This document shows positions 24,208-37,414 of a DNA stretch of 64,000 nt, piece after piece. The stretch comes from Lasiosphaeria ovina (lineage: Eukaryota; Ascomycota; Sordariomycetes; Sordariales; Lasiosphaeriaceae): the NCBI GenBank assembly GCA_033439765.1, contig JAULSN010000002.1:2790001-2854000 (forward strand). Reading direction: 5' to 3'. The position numbers and the translations under genes are program-made. Every line of letters begins with the position of its first letter. The stretch's first letter is position 1. The notes below the pieces were generated by a model. That model was not told the origin of the DNA. It did no database searches and saw only the letters and a program-made list of their open reading frames with translations.

Positions 24208-25385
24208 CTTCAACGGCAAGAGGTTGTGATCAGCAATGGTGCAGTCCTGTCCCGTCTGCGTCTTTTCTTTTTGGTGGTGGCGGTGGTGATGTTGCACTCG
24301 GGTATTTGGCCGCCCTCCGCCAGTTGATGCTGTACTGTATGTGCTGTACAGCACAGATATGATGGTATCTCGCAAGGCGCACGCAATTATTCCGTACCGC
24401 AATCCGATTTCAGACGGCCGCGAGCCTTTGCAGGCAGGTTCAATTCCGAAGCGTTGCAAAAATGGCCGCAGGACTGCAGTCCAAGCAAGGCCCCAGTCAA
24501 AATTGCGTGGTGTGGTTCTAGACTTTGACTAGTACGGAGTAGACCTTGTAGCAGTTGAACTGGTCACTAGGTCGCGGACTGTTGGGAGCTCCAACGAGCG
24601 TTGTTGTTCAAACGTTAACGTCCAAAGTTTTTTGAGATGACATAAAAGTTGAGTTTCGACATCAAGGTTCCCGGCTTCCCGTCCCCACAAAGACGGCCGG
24701 CCCAACGTTCGGTTACCTCAATAAAGTACAGTACATGCAGGACATGGACCAGCCAAGAAACGATGTCTTAACCTTCAAAAATGCATGGCCCGGGCCCAAC
24801 CAGACCTGGCCCGTTTCTGTTCCTGAGATGTGCTCGGTGCTCCGTGCCGCCGGGCTTCTCTACATGACAAACACCCAGGACTACAAAATCACCCACGACC
24901 TTACTCATGTTCAGAATGTCCAGAATACCTCGAGACTACACCTCTTGTCCCCTCGCCCACCCCAAAGGATTGCAGGAATATAAACGCTGCCTTCATTGTC
25001 TGTGTGCGTAAATATGTAGACTTGCTGCCCCCCGCTTCGCTCCCTTGTATGTTACTTTACAAATCGCCCATGTCCGCTCCGTCTTATGCAGCAAGATATC
25101 GAGAGGGTGCAAAAGCGCTAGCCTAGCCAGCGAGGCCCAGCTCCCTGATAATTCCCCATCGACTCTCTCCCGAAATGTTGACCATGTCTGTCAATGGAGA
25201 TCGCCAAGATAGTTATTTTTCCCCACCTATTTCCCCAAACCAAAGCTCCCAGGACCCGAACAAGAGCCTTTTATCAAAGTCGCTCCCAGCTATGCCTGTC
25301 CCGTAGCGCCACGTCCCTGGTGTGGCATGTGGCAGCGCAAAGGGGTATCGTTTAAGAGTATCGTTTAGAGGATGTACTGTGACTT
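24208..25385. other. Intergenic: TFC4 promoter side and VTS1 3' side
   Basis: About 1.2 kb without a supported gene. Pyrimidine- and purine-rich DNA just above 24207 fits the TFC4 promoter and leader. A TACGGAGTA motif occurs at 24533-24541. Confidence 0.5.
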
Positions 25386-27369
25386 CTAGGCCAGCTTACC
25401 CACGTCCCGAGCCTCTGCCCAAAACCAGACACGTTAGCACTTCGAACCTGTTCCGCGGAAGAGATATTCACGCTGCAAACTCACCCTTGACCTGTTCAAA
25501 GACCTTCAACATCTTGCGTCTCGCGCCCAGGGCGTTGACCCCGCGGTCTTCCAGCTGCTTGTCATCCAGCTCGATGAGCTCCATCCACTTCATGTCTTTC
25601 AGGTTGTCCGTGTACTTGTGCAGACGGAGACTGCGCAGCCAACTCGGGATGTCCTGCAACAGAGTCGGGTCTGTCGGATCCTCAGGCGGCTTCGAGCTGC
25701 CCCTCCGACCACGCGGAGATCGGCCCCGCGTCATGTCCGAGTGGTCCGAGAGATATCCCTCGTGGCTCCCGAGGCCAAACTGAGCCAAATTCACTGGAGC
25801 CAGTCCATTGTTCAGCAGCTGGGGTCCGCCGTCGTACGCACTCAGAAAGCCGTTAGTCTGAGGAGACGTGAACGGGAAAGCCGCCTGCCCGTAGCTATGC
25901 ATCGACATTCCTGGCGAGCTGGGCCGCGACCGGTGGTTGGAAAAACCCATGCTCTGCTGCTGCAAAGCTATCATGTGGTCCCGGTTCAAAATCTGCCCGT
26001 GCTCGTTGATCATGACAACGCCTTGCGGAAGACCCTGGGCTCCAGGCGATAGCGGATTCTGGGCCTGACCGGGAGCATCGTTGGAGCGAGCGCGTCGGTA
26101 CTTGCGCACATCGTCCAGGGCGAATCGGTTGTTGACCGTCGACAGGGCGGCGAGCTTCATGGCGGTAGCATTCGCAACCATATCCGCGTTATTACCCTGG
26201 TTCTGGTTGAAGGTCGGCACCATGGGCGTGTTCACCATCGACGACCAGTTTCCACCCGAAGGCCCATAGGGAGACAGAAGGGGAATATCGGACACCGTCT
26301 GATCAGTCGTCAACGTCGTGTTCTGGATGTTCGAGTTGCCCGAGATTTGGTGACGCGGCGATCGCAGCGCACCAGCCGACGGCGGTGGCTGCACAAACTG
26401 GCCCATGGGAGGCTGGCCCGAAGACGACTTGGGACGCGACACGTCAGCCGGCCCCCATGACAGGGCCGGGCTCTGGATGCTAGAGTCGTCCTTCGGTGCG
26501 CTTATCGCCGGAGCCAGGGAGACCATAGAGCCCCTGTTATCTATCAGGCTATTCCGGGTCGACGTGGGGGGGTTGCCAGTTTGCTGAGTAAACTTGGCCT
26601 TCTCCGTCGCAATGGCCGCCGCTGCATCTGGGAACATGGCATTAATCGTCGATGTGTCGAGGCCCGAGTGGCGCTTGACGCTCAGGCCAGGACTTGGGCG
26701 GGCGAGGGAGTTGCGAGCCGAGTCGTTGACGTTGAGCTTGGTCATAGCATCATTCAGACGATTCGTCATGGGATCTGAGAGGGTGTCAGTCACATTAGTC
26801 TCTGTATCTTTCCTTTATTTCCTTGGGAGGGGGGGGGGGGGGAGGGAAGACCAGGTTAACCAACCCTTGTCAAAGTTGGCCGGCGACAAAACGCCCGACA
26901 TTGGGTGGCTCTTGCCCATCTGTTGTAGAACCTGGATAAAGAAGCGAATTTGGACCTGAGTGGTCTGCTGTAGGAGTGCATACAGAGCTGCCGTCCGCTC
27001 TGCCTCGCTGAGGACTCGGAACCACTGCTCGATGGCGCTCAGCTCGTCCTTGAAGTCCTGGTCGAGCGTTGCCGCAGCCATCTCCTCCAACGTGGTCTCG
27101 TACTGGTCAATGTCGGCGATCCATTGCTGGGCGAGCTTGTCCTGGGGGTCGAGGTCGGCGTTTCCCTGGCCGTGGGCGGACTGTACCTGGCCGTAAAAGT
27201 CGGAGGACGGGCGGATGCGGCTCGAGGCACCCTGGCCCGTGAGGACGCCCATGTCGGCAGAGGCACGCAGGCCCTGGCCGACGCCGACGGCGCGGGACGA
27301 AGGGGGCCTCAGCGACGAGATGTTGCCCACCTCGGGAGTGCTGTTACGATTGCTCATAATGTTGGACAT
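25386..27369 (-). CDS. VTS1: Vts1/Smaug-type SAM-domain RNA-binding protein
   Basis: Three exons, 27369-26865, 26774-25485 and 25414-25386, encode 607 residues. Residues of about 60-170 are the conserved fungal N-terminal region ([16 protein letters not shown]..., then [22 protein letters not shown]). The middle is Ser/Pro/Asn-rich and disordered. A SAM domain at about 535-598 reads [20 protein letters not shown], then [15 protein letters not shown]. Yeast Vts1 binds Smaug-recognition hairpins in mRNAs and recruits the Ccr4-Not deadenylase; that cytoplasmic role is inferred. The last intron (25415-25484) has a perfect GTGAGT donor, a GCTAAC branch and a TTTGGGCAG acceptor. It leaves a 29-bp final exon giving the ending EARDVGKLA, and reading through would give a false end at 25468. 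The first intron has a GTTGGT donor and contains a C14 tract. An in-frame ATG at 27357 is an alternative start. Confidence 0.93.
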
Positions 27370-30300
27370 GTTGAGCTTGGCCGTGGGCCAGAAGGGACAG
27401 TCGAGGTCGAGTGGCTGGCTAAGTCGCAGACGTCTTCCAGCGGGAGCTGAGAAAAAAGAACGAGGCGCTCGAGGGCCAAGATTGCCGGGCGCCTGGTGCC
27501 GGGGCAAAGATGAAACAGGGCACGCGGCTGTTCGAAGGTTAGCTGATGCCGGGGCGATCTGTGGTCCGTGGCACGCATGCGCGTCCTGTGTTTCGCGACC
27601 TTTTTTAAGGACTCGATATTATGCCGACACAAAGGAAGGCAGATGGAAGGGGAAAGGAAGGCAAAAACGAGCTATAAACCGGGCTATCAAACGTACCTCC
27701 AGTGCAGAGCAGACAATACGAGATGTATACGAAATTATACGGTCTGGGCTATTATTGTAGAAATAGGTATTTCCTTTTATCGTTTTTTTCTTCGTCTTCC
27801 TTTTCTTCGTCTTCTCCTTATTCCTGTCTGGTCAAGGCTTTCGAAGCCGGACGTGGGAAGAGGAGGCGATGAAAAAGGGCGCGAGATTTTCGAAAACTCC
27901 TGCAGTAACCGGCTGGCCTCAAAGGAGAGAGAGAGAGTCGAAAAGGGTCGCGATTAGATGTGTCAGCGAGCACGAGATTCTGTGGTAAAAGGGAAAAAAG
28001 GATTCCAAGTCAGCAAAAAAAAAAGTTTGCAAGCAAGCCTTGTAGGGAGATCAGGTAAGTAAGGTAGGGTAGGTAGGTGGAGGGTGCTGTGATGGATGTG
28101 ATGCACGTCTGCGGGGTGTGTGAATTGAATGCGACGCGCACTCGCTTGAGTGCTGCCGGCCCAGTTGCGTGCGTGCTCGCGGTTCCCAGTTACAAGTGAT
28201 GCGGTGCGGTGCGGTGCGGCCTCCGTGCAACCCAAATCGCCGAAAAAGCGCGAGGGTTGAAACCAGAGAAACACAAGGCCGCAGCACAAACCGCTGAATG
28301 TAAGAACGGGGTCGCAGCAGCAGCGGCGGCAGCAGTCCAGACACCCGACGCAAGACGCACAACCACGAGGAAACGAGACCCCGAAAGCCAACCCAGAGGA
28401 GAACAAAAGAGACTCGATCCCCCGTCCCGCACGACTCTCGGCAAGGGCCGCCTCGATCGCCCTCGGAAATCAACCTCTAGCTCTAACAACGGTTTTGCGA
28501 ACAAAGGATGGAGCAGGGCGGTAGGTTTCTTCCCATTGGCAACGGCGGTGGGCCCCAGCCGGACGGGGAGAATAGGTAGAGCCTCGCGGGAGGTATCGAT
28601 CGACGACGGACTGCTGGAGATGACCCACCCATTAAATAAGCAGCAAATTTGGCGGCCGCCCTATTGGGTCTCAAAAAATCCGAAAAAGCTGAAGTGAATG
28701 AGGTTCAAAGACGGGAGATATGTGAGATGCGATGCGATGCGATGCGCGCGCTCTCTCTCCAACCTGAACCAGCAGCGATGATGGGTTCTCGCTGAAGGAA
28801 CGACGACGACGACGACGACACGGCAGGCAAGCAGCATAGGTCGGAAAGGTGGGGAGGGGAGGAAAGGGGTCGGTCGGTCGGGTTGGAGAAGGACCCAAGA
28901 ATGGATTAAAAAGGCACGGCGGTGGTCGCAAGCTGAACTTAACAGCTGGAGACCTAAGTAGGTCTCTTCTAGGTGGGCTGTCGAAGCGGGCCTGGAGTTT
29001 GTTCCAACGGGGGCCCGGAAACAGTGTGGAAAAAGGAGGCCAGGCTGCACAGGCAGCGCTAATCACTTCGGTCAGCCAGGAGCTGAGGTCGGGTCTGTGC
29101 TGTGTGGTGAAGTGTGACTGCCCTGGAGGTGCGGGTGGGCGGCTGGGCTACTGGACTGGGCTAGCTTCCTTGCTGGGGCGGGAGGGAGGGGAGGGGGCCC
29201 CAGAGTGCGCCCAACGGTTTCGCCTTGTATCTTGGGGCGACTACGTTGGGAAAACCTAGCAAATCCACCAACGTTACACGGCGGCGTCCCATATACGCAT
29301 TTATTTACTGAGGCCGGCTCCATATCTAGGCCATACTCAGGACCACAGCCGAGGAGGTGTCGGAGATTTCCATAATAGTGTATATCGTATAAGCTTGCCC
29401 TTAGTCCCCTTCATCCAAGGCAAAGGTTCTAGCGCCCGACTTATCCTTAGCAGCAAAGTCGTGAAACGATCGACCAAAGACATTCCACCTCGCTGAAACT
29501 AGGGAGCTTGTCTTGATATTCTTCATTGTCGACAAAAAAACCCGTGGATCAACAGCCAACCTTGAGTGAGCCTAGGCCGAGCCTCCCTTCTAGAAACACT
29601 CTGCCGCCCCTGATGATGGGCCCTCCTTTGGGGCGGTCGCGAAACAGAGGCGCGACTCGCTGGTCTGAAGCAACAACAGCACTTTTAGTGGGGTCATCCT
29701 CCAGACCCCGCCAGCCGGGGGTGGCACAATTCTCACTAACAGGGCTCGCGAGACCCTTGATGCATCCCCAAGCGAATCCTTTTACCTACTGTTTATCGTG
29801 GCATCGGGCCCTTGGCCCACGGCCCACAGCCCTGGGGAACCACATATCAGACTTGGCCCAAATCGCATTGGATTGGCAATATAAAGGACAGCGTATTTAT
29901 GAGCAGATATTTAGCAAAGCATCCCCGCTTTCTGCGCCTCTCACCACTGGCCAGAGAGTGGGCCAGTCTGACAACTTGCAATCGATGAGAAACGGGTTGG
30001 GCCACCAACCCACCCAACACACAGAACAGCCGACGATCGGATGTAGTAACCGATCGTATAAGACGGCCCTCACCTGCGGTCTCGAGATTAGACGCCACCT
30101 AGTCACCGGCAACGTACAGAGTATAAGACCAGGAAACAAGATAGATACGGATACATACGTATGTGCTTCTTGGAGAGCAAAAGCCCACGCCCACGCCCAC
30201 GCCAAACTCCCACGCCCCCGTCCACGCAACGACAGATAAATCCTCGGATGGAAATGTCGCCCGGCTTTCATGCACCAATTAATCTTTGGAGGTATAAAGA

Positions 30301-31796
30301 TAAAGGTGTTTGGTAATAGCAAGGCTAGTTTTTTCTTGGCACGAAGAATTATTCCTTCAACAACTGAGCTTGGGAAAGAGCTTGATGTTGTACACACAAA
30401 TGCCGTCTTCTGGTTCTGGGAATGCTGGGGGAGGGAGCTGGGGAAGCAGCGGGAGAAGTGACAGGAAGGGACGAGGGCTTTGAAGGGATGAAATGGAGGT
30501 CTGGAAGGGGGGAGGGGGCCAAAGGCGATGCGAGGCTATCGCGCTCATCATTCACGTAATAGTCTAGCACAAGGAACCTTCTTTTGCGTTGTCGTTCCGC
30601 AACCGAGAGGAAATGCACGCTGGCAAGTCGGCCTCTCGCAGGAGGCAATGCATTCCGTTGGATGACGCCTTAGATAACACCTCGAAAATCCGACCCAGAG
30701 ACGATGCGTGCCATCGCATCAACCGCGAATTCCTTCGGAAAAGGTCATGTTCAGTGGCTACCCAGCCTGTAAGCAGACCACGTTTATGCCGTCTCTCTCT
30801 TGCCCTCCTTGAACTCCTTCTGCAAGAATGTGTTAGCCGATTTGATCTCGTTGCGGTGGGGGGGGGGGGGGCTGTCCGCGCTGGGTTCGGTCGCGGCGTA
30901 CCAGTGCCTTGGCGGTTCCGTGGAGCGCATGTCTGTGGTTTCTCCGGAACTTGGGGTCTGTTCCGTTGAGAGAAGGGTATCTCGAGGTCTTGGGCTTCTT
31001 GATACTGTAGCGCCATCTGTCAGCGCCTCGATCGAAGAGCAGTGCCAATTGAGGCACTCAGGGACCGTCGTACCCGTTCCGGTGCGCCTTCTTCGCCTGG
31101 TTGTGCTGGGACGAGTTCTTGGACTCTGCCGAAATGTCAATTATCGAAACCGGTAAATATCCCAGCAGGAATAGAGCGACATACTGGCCATTGTGGCGAG
31201 ATGTGCGGCTTCAAATGAAGTCGATGTCCGGTCTGCAAAGCTGGGCGTGAGGTTTTGGCAATGGATTTTATTGCTTGTGCACAAATGGCGGAGGAAATTT
31301 CCGGAGCCCTAATTCGGGGGATGTGGCTGCGACGGCTGGTTGGAAGTGGCTCAACTGCGCCGCAAGTGATCTTTTGTGGGGCTGTTGGTTGTTGGGATTG
31401 GCCCTTGCAATTGGCACTGGGCATCTGATGTCACCATCCTGGCATCCCCTCCACAAGCCGACCGACCGACCGACCAGGCTGCTGATCAGGGCCGCTGATG
31501 AAGCGTGGTCAAGAACCGTAATTCAATTCTTATTTCGCCATTTGCAGCAGATTACACAGCTGTATTCAATTGCATTCTCTAATTATGCATAATGGCTCTC
31601 AGATTTACATTCTTTAATTCTACGTACATGAATCCGATCCAATGCGACTCGCCATAGTAAAACACAATCGCAGCAATACTGAGAACATCGCACCATGTGC
31701 AGCTCTAACCACCCGCCTTAGCTTAGTTGTTATCCCAGCTCAAGCTCCAGCTTCATATGGCGATAACTCTTGGCGATGGATTATATCATGGTTCTA
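27370..31796. other. Gene-free interval upstream of VTS1 and downstream of the carrier gene, about 4.4 kb
   Basis: No supported gene. 27370-29300 is strongly strand-asymmetric (CT-rich on the VTS1 strand) with short repeats such as GCGGT and GATGC runs, consistent with a long promoter and 5' leader, possibly with an upstream leader intron. 30600-31140 has several overlapping frames around an 11-12 bp G run, but none is recognisable. Confidence 0.45.
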
Positions 31797-32981
31797 TCAT
31801 TTCCTTGTCAGAGGCACCACAATCTTCACTGCCGCTGCTGCGGTCGCCGCCCTCGTGAGCTGCCGCGACCGAATAGTCTGCAGATAGCGGATAAAGAGGA
31901 CGAAATAAATCTCGACCCTGGTGTGATGGTGTTAGTTACGGGGTTCATAGGCATTTGACATGTCGCCAAAACACACCTCTCCTTGGTCATCATTAGGATG
32001 CCCTGAACTAACAGCCCCTTCAAGAGCTGTGGCCCAATGCCCTTGAAGAGGCTAAGAGCGCCTTCGTTCTCGACGATGAACCGCATCACCTCGACGAAGC
32101 TCTTGAAAGGCTTGCCTTGCCGGACCGCCGGCGGTCTGGACTGCAAGCCCACCTTGGCCACGATCAGGGGCTGTGTCACGATAGTGGCTAGTGACTTGGA
32201 CATTGCGCCGAGAACTGCGAAATATGTCAGCGTCCACATAAGAGCCCATGATAGAAACCAGTCTTACCGAATGCCTCCCACGGCCTCAAGCTCGTCTTCC
32301 CCGGAAATACGACGTTCTTTAACCTTTCATAGGCGCCGTATGTGATGGCCGGGTTAACAACCAAAACCAAGCTCGCCTTGAGTCCTCTCCAGAGCCCGGA
32401 CACGCCATCCTCGCCCCCAATGACCTCGCGGGCCGTGTCGAAGATGCCCTTCCTGTCTTCCTTCTTCTGCGTCTGTTGCCGAGTTGTGATGACGGCAACC
32501 GGTATTGTAAAGAGCTGAGCAAGCGCGCCAGCGAGAGCACCCAGTGATAGCTCAACGGCTGTCCCCGGATTGCCCTGCGCCTTGTTGTGCTTGATATACA
32601 ACGCGCGGACAACCGAGTACCAGTAGAAGTAGGCGAAATTCGTTGATGCGACGCCTATCAGCGCGCCGCTCATGCCGCCATAAAGGCCCGAGATGCCCTC
32701 GGCGGCGGCAATCCTACTCACGGCGTCCCATGTGGACGAGTAGTGCGGCTCGCCGGAAGCTGCCTTGGATGGGTCGGTCTGCTTCACTTGGACCTGTAGC
32801 TTCGTCTTTACGCTGCGCCGGGAAGAAACAAGTAAGCACGGGAAAGCTGCGGACGGACAGACGGCAGCATCACGTACAGATCCAGCGGGTAAACCAAGGC
32901 ATTGGCGAAGACTGCACCAGCAGCGCCTGCTGTTGCGCGACCCCAAGGCCTAATCGGGGTCGGTTTTGACTGAACTCCCAT
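31797..32981 (-). CDS. ANT1: Peroxisomal adenine nucleotide carrier, Ant1/Pmp47 (SLC25A17) type
   Basis: Four exons, 32981-32878, 32812-32268, 32214-31977 and 31917-31797, encode 335 residues; all phases agree. Three mitochondrial-carrier repeats are present. Their signatures are YPLDLVKTKLQVQVK (completed across the first splice), IPVAVITTRQQTQKK and QPLIVAKVGLQSRPP. The N-terminus lacks a targeting presequence, as usual for this family. Sequence style and length match Pmp47/Ant1, which exchanges cytosolic ATP for AMP across the peroxisomal membrane to support activation of medium-chain fatty acids. The assignment to peroxisome rather than mitochondrion rests on family resemblance. An upstream in-frame ATG at 33020 would add 13 residues (MSTRPIRGVKCCV), but MGVQSKPTPIRPWGRA fits family starts better. 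Minor point: the first-repeat basic residues are Lys-rich, as in Pmp47. Confidence 0.88.
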
Positions 32982-34480
32982 GACACAACACTTGACGCCC
33001 CGTATAGGACGTGTCGACAAGATGGGCGCGGCTCTGGGAATGGGGAACCGCGAGCGCTCTTGGGGATGGAGTTGTGCGTATACGTCGTATCACGGCCGGC
33101 TAAAGTCCCCGCTGATGACGCCAACACAGGATGCAGCTGTTTTTTTGGCGGCGCAGTAACAATAGTCAGGGCTCAAAGATGAGCGCCTATCGTCGGATAA
33201 GACGTGAAAACAAATGTCCGGGAACAATTGCATGCATGGGATGGATACGTTATACAGCAAAGGGGCGTCAGCTAGACACCTTAGGTAGGTAGGTAGGGAG
33301 GTGGGCAGCCAAATCGAGTTTAAGACCGATATGAACAAACACGGGCTAAGGGCGTTCGGCGAAAAGTGAGCAAGTGGTGATACGTAACCGGATACCTTAA
33401 CCTCGGCTGCGAGATCGGGAATGCGCGTGCGCCGAGGGCCTTGTGTGCGGCAAATACAGTGGCGTCCAATGCCCCGCATCCCATCGATCGCCTGGGGCCA
33501 TCGCCAAGTCGCCATTGTCGGAAGACTGCTGAAAGGGTGACCCAGTGGGGATGTTACAGGGGCAGGCCCGACTGAATCGCCGCAGTGGCTGCCGTGGGGC
33601 ACAGCAGCGAGAATGGACCGTTGGCCGGCATGGCGAGCCCGTGTCAAGGATCTGGGGTCCGGACTTTTGCGTCAGGGAATCAACGTCGGACGCCTTTGCC
33701 TCCTTACCAATGTTAGATTTTGGGAGGAATTTGAAAAAATGTAGACAACGCGCCCAGAATCATAAGAGTTCTTTCCACCGATGGGCTGTCACCTGAGTTG
33801 TTCCTTCCCCAGTACATACTTCGTGGCCCAAGTGCTTAACAAGACTCGGACGGTAGGAATGGGTGGCTCTGCTCCGAATCCCCCCCTTCCATTGGCGGAT
33901 CCGCACCTCATTCCGGCCCTCGACCTCCACAGCTCAGACAACACACGACCCTCGCATTCTCTCAAAAACACGGGCAGCCGAGTCATCAGTTCCTGCCTAG
34001 TGCCAGCCGGGTGCACCTTGCCTCCACCTGGCTACGATGTCTCCGCTGTGAACGGAAGCTGCCGAGGAGCGCAGATGCAGCTCAAGCGTCAACACCACCC
34101 CGCGCTGGCTCTTGGGCGTCGACGATAGCTCCTTGATCGTGATTCTCTCCCACTCTACACGCTCGTCTATTTCTTCTGCTAGTGTCGCCGTCTCGTCGCA
34201 CAATTACTAGTCCGGGCCTTGTCTATAGTCCGACCAGTTCAAGCCATACGCCGCTATAATTTCTTTTTCCACTCGGGTCCCGTCTCTACACCATCATCTT
34301 TTTAATAATTCATTATCAGCTACGCAACGTATTTTTAGGTACCTACCTTAGGTAATCGCCAATCAGGACTTGCACCGGCACTTACAGCTGCAAAAAGTTA
34401 GAGGGAAATACGGACACGTTGAATACTATGCACGCGACAGAGGCAGCTTCCGTTGACTTGCCATTTGTCCCCGACTGCCC
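32982..34480. other. Shared divergent promoter region of ANT1-like carrier and palB
   Basis: About 1.5 kb between divergently transcribed genes, so both promoters should lie here. No supported gene. TAGGTAGG-type repeats near 33283 are of the kind scattered through the window. Confidence 0.5.
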
Positions 34481-37414
34481 ATGGAGGCCAGAGCGCTGGT
34501 GAGCAGCTCCGCTTGGATGGAAGGCCTAAAGCCCAAGACCCGGGGCCTAAGACCCGAGACCCACGGCAATCGCGGCGCAGAAAGCGGCCCTCTAACCCCA
34601 TCACCAGGAATCTGAGCGCCGCCTGGCGTTGGCCCGCGGCGACGAGGCCCTGAAGCACGCCATCGACGCCGCCGAGCTGTACATGCAGGCCGCCCGACGG
34701 GCCACGACGAACCCGGACCGTGTCCGTCTGAACCGCAAGTGCAGCGACCTCATCGCCCTGGGCGAGCGGCTTAAGGCCAATGCCGCCGCTGCCGCTGCCG
34801 CCTCCCGTGTTCCCGTGCCCGAGTCAACCCGCCTGCTGCCAGCCGCCGAAAAGGCGATCCTGCTCCGCTCCTCGCGCCTGCATGGCAACCTTTTTCCCCC
34901 TTGGGAGAAGGCCCCTGATCCGAGCTCCTTCTCGAATGCCGGCGCGGATGGGGGCGCCTACATGTTCGTGCAACACCTATGTACACACTGTGCCTTGGCT
35001 AACTCCTTTTTTCGTGTCAAAGTGACCCCACCTCCTTTTCTCTCTCGGCCGACCAGCAGGCCATCTTCGCCAGCTGGCGGCGCCCGGCCGAGATCGCGGC
35101 CGAGACTCAAGGCCGAGCATCCACTGGAGATGCCGCCTCCTTCATGTCTGGGGGCTCAGAGATAGATCTGGCTCAGGATCTCGCCACCGACTGCTCTGTC
35201 GTGGCTAGCCTGTGTGCTGCCGTTCGCCATTTTGGGCCCAAGAAAGGCTCAGTGAGCAGTGCCCACCACTCAATCTTAGGTATTCACGAGCTCTGTGCTG
35301 ATCATGTCGTTATAGTTGCTGCCCTCGCTCATGTACCCCTATAACCACGAGGCGATGCAGCCCGCCGTCTCTGAGAACGGCAAATACGTGTTCCGCATGA
35401 ACTTCAACGGCTGTTGGCGCCAGGTCGTCATCGACGACCGCCTGCCTGTCTCGTCAACCACACGCACTCTGTACGTTGTCGACCGGCGCAACCCCCGGCT
35501 TGCCTGGCCGGCCCTGGTTGAGAAGGCGTATCTGAAGATCCGCGGAGGCTACGACTTCCCTGGCAGCAACTCGGGCACAGATCTGCACGCCCTCACCGGC
35601 TGGATTCCCGAGCAGATCTTCCTCCAGAGGTAATTGGCCCCCGAACAACTGTCAGGGGCGGCCATTCAGGGGTGTTTGCTAACAGCCAAGGACCGGCCGG
35701 CAGTGACGACATTGAGCTTGACGAGATGTGGAATAGAATCAAAACGGCCTACGACCAAGGCAATGTGATCCTCACCCTCGGGACAGGCAAAATGCTACCC
35801 GAAGAGGAGGCAGCGCTCGGCCTAGTCAAGGAGCATGACTACGCGGTCCTTGACCTGAAGAGGGATTCGCTCAACCGCCTCTTCCTAGTGAAGAACCCGT
35901 GGTACGATAGCATGGTGTGGACCGGCGTCGGATCATCGGCCACTCTTGATGCGCGCGCGAGAGGGCCGTTGTCGGAAAGCAGGACAAACATGTTCTGGAT
36001 GACGTTTGAGGACGTGATCCAGCATTTTGACTCTCTGTACGTCAACTGGAATCCGGCTCTGTTCAAGTACCGCCAGGACCACCACTTCACGTGGGAGGTA
36101 CCGGGGAAGACGGAGGAGCTGGTTTTCACCCATAACCCGCAGTATAGCGTGCTGTCGTCATCCGGCCGTCCGGTCTGGGTTCTCCTCAGCCGGCACTGGC
36201 AGGATGGCGAGCTTGACATACTGCGCGAGCGCAAGGCGGATAAGGATCGCCACGATAGCTCGCTGGCCAATGTGTCGAAGCAGCTGGGCTTTGTGTCGCT
36301 TGCTCTCTTTGGAACCACGCCTCCGGGCACCCGTGTTCCCCTCGCTGATGGCTACCGCTGCCTGCACCAGGGCCCGTACGTCGACAGCCCAAACACTCTG
36401 TTGCGCTTCGAGCCCACACCTGGCTTGGCGCAGACGCTCGTTGTTACACAGAGCGAGCTACCTCTACCCAAATACTCCTTTACTCTTTCCTTCTTCTCCG
36501 ACACCCCCTTGGCCGTCTCTCCGGCCTCGGAGGTGCTGGAACATCAAACCACTGTCTCGGGAGCCTGGACCTGGCGCACGGCAGGCGGCAGCGCTGCCCA
36601 CGCCAGCTACCTCTCCAACCCGCAGTTTGCACTCACGCTGCCTCATGCAACCCCACTCTCGCTCGTGCTCAGCACCGACGTGCCCGATCTTCCCGTGCAC
36701 GTTGCTGTGCTCTTCTCGGGTGGCGGCCAGCGCGTCACTGCGGTGGCCGGGAGAGACCTACTAGGGTCCAGCGCAGAATACCAACGGGGCTGCACGTCGG
36801 CATCAGTTGCCCGCGTCGACGCCGGCACGTACACGGTCGTGGCCAGCACCTTTGAGCCCGGCCAGACGGGAAAGTTCTCCCTCCGCGTCTGCGCCGACGT
36901 CCCCGTGGCACTGAAGCCCGTGCTCGCCGATGCCGCTGGCCGCCTGCGCACGCCCGCACCCACCCTGGCCGTGTTTGACGACGGCCAGCAGCGCCTCCGC
37001 GCCCGCGTCGACGTCACCCGCCTCACTCGCGCGGGCATTCTCGCGCGCTCCTCCAATCCTAGCGCGAGCTCTGTCGCCCCCGCAGCCCCCTCGGCGATAC
37101 GCATCGCCCTGGAGCTCGGCACCGGGCCCCATCGCAGGGTTCTGGTCGTGTCGGGCGACGGCGAGTTTGCCGACGCGTCGCTGGGGCTGCGCACCAGCGA
37201 TGTGGACGTCGATCCCGAGACGGCTCGCGCACGAGGCGGGCTCTGGCTCGTCGTCGAGCAAATTGGCGGTACTACCGCCAGCAGCAGCAACAGCAGCACC
37301 ATTGCCGGCAGCAGTGGCCAGCGCTCAAGAAAGGGCGTCCAGGTCGAGGTGCTGAGTGACAGCCCGGTGCATCTAGGCGCCTGGGAGCATGTCGAGGAGG
37401 AAGATGATTATTAG
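34481..37414 (+). CDS. palB: PalB/Rim13 calpain-like cysteine protease of the ambient-pH pathway
   Basis: Five exons, 34481-34498, 34608-34963, 35023-35251, 35316-35629 and 35686-37414, encode 881 residues. The first exon has only 18 bp (MEARAL), and the 109-bp intron after it has a CTAAC branch. Residues 15-55 (GDEALKHAIDAAELYMQAAR) are an MIT domain, which binds ESCRT-III. The calpain core has its catalytic Cys at 182 (LATDCSVVASLC), His at 356 (EHDYAVLDL) and Asn at 376 (FLVKNPW), so the triad is intact. Calpain-type beta-sandwich domains follow to the end. In Aspergillus and yeast this enzyme is placed by ESCRT-III on endosomes and cleaves PacC/Rim101 at alkaline pH; that is family knowledge. 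Intron 2 uses a GTTCGT donor, chosen because it alone keeps phase and joins to DPTSFSLSADQQAIF. Confidence 0.93.

Noticed and set aside
24208..24459. Upstream extension of TFC4 to 24459
   Set aside because: It would require a non-ATG start, and the added residues are His/Gln-rich leader.
29526..30239. 237-codon plus-strand frame
   Set aside because: Low-complexity and repeat-driven ends (HAHAHA), with no similarity recognised and no support for a start.
30564..31140. Overlapping minus-strand frames around a G/C homopolymer, possibly a small gene (ending KSANTFLQKEFKEGKRETA)
   Set aside because: The piece looks slightly protein-like, but the frame depends on the exact homopolymer length and no family or splice pattern could be fixed.
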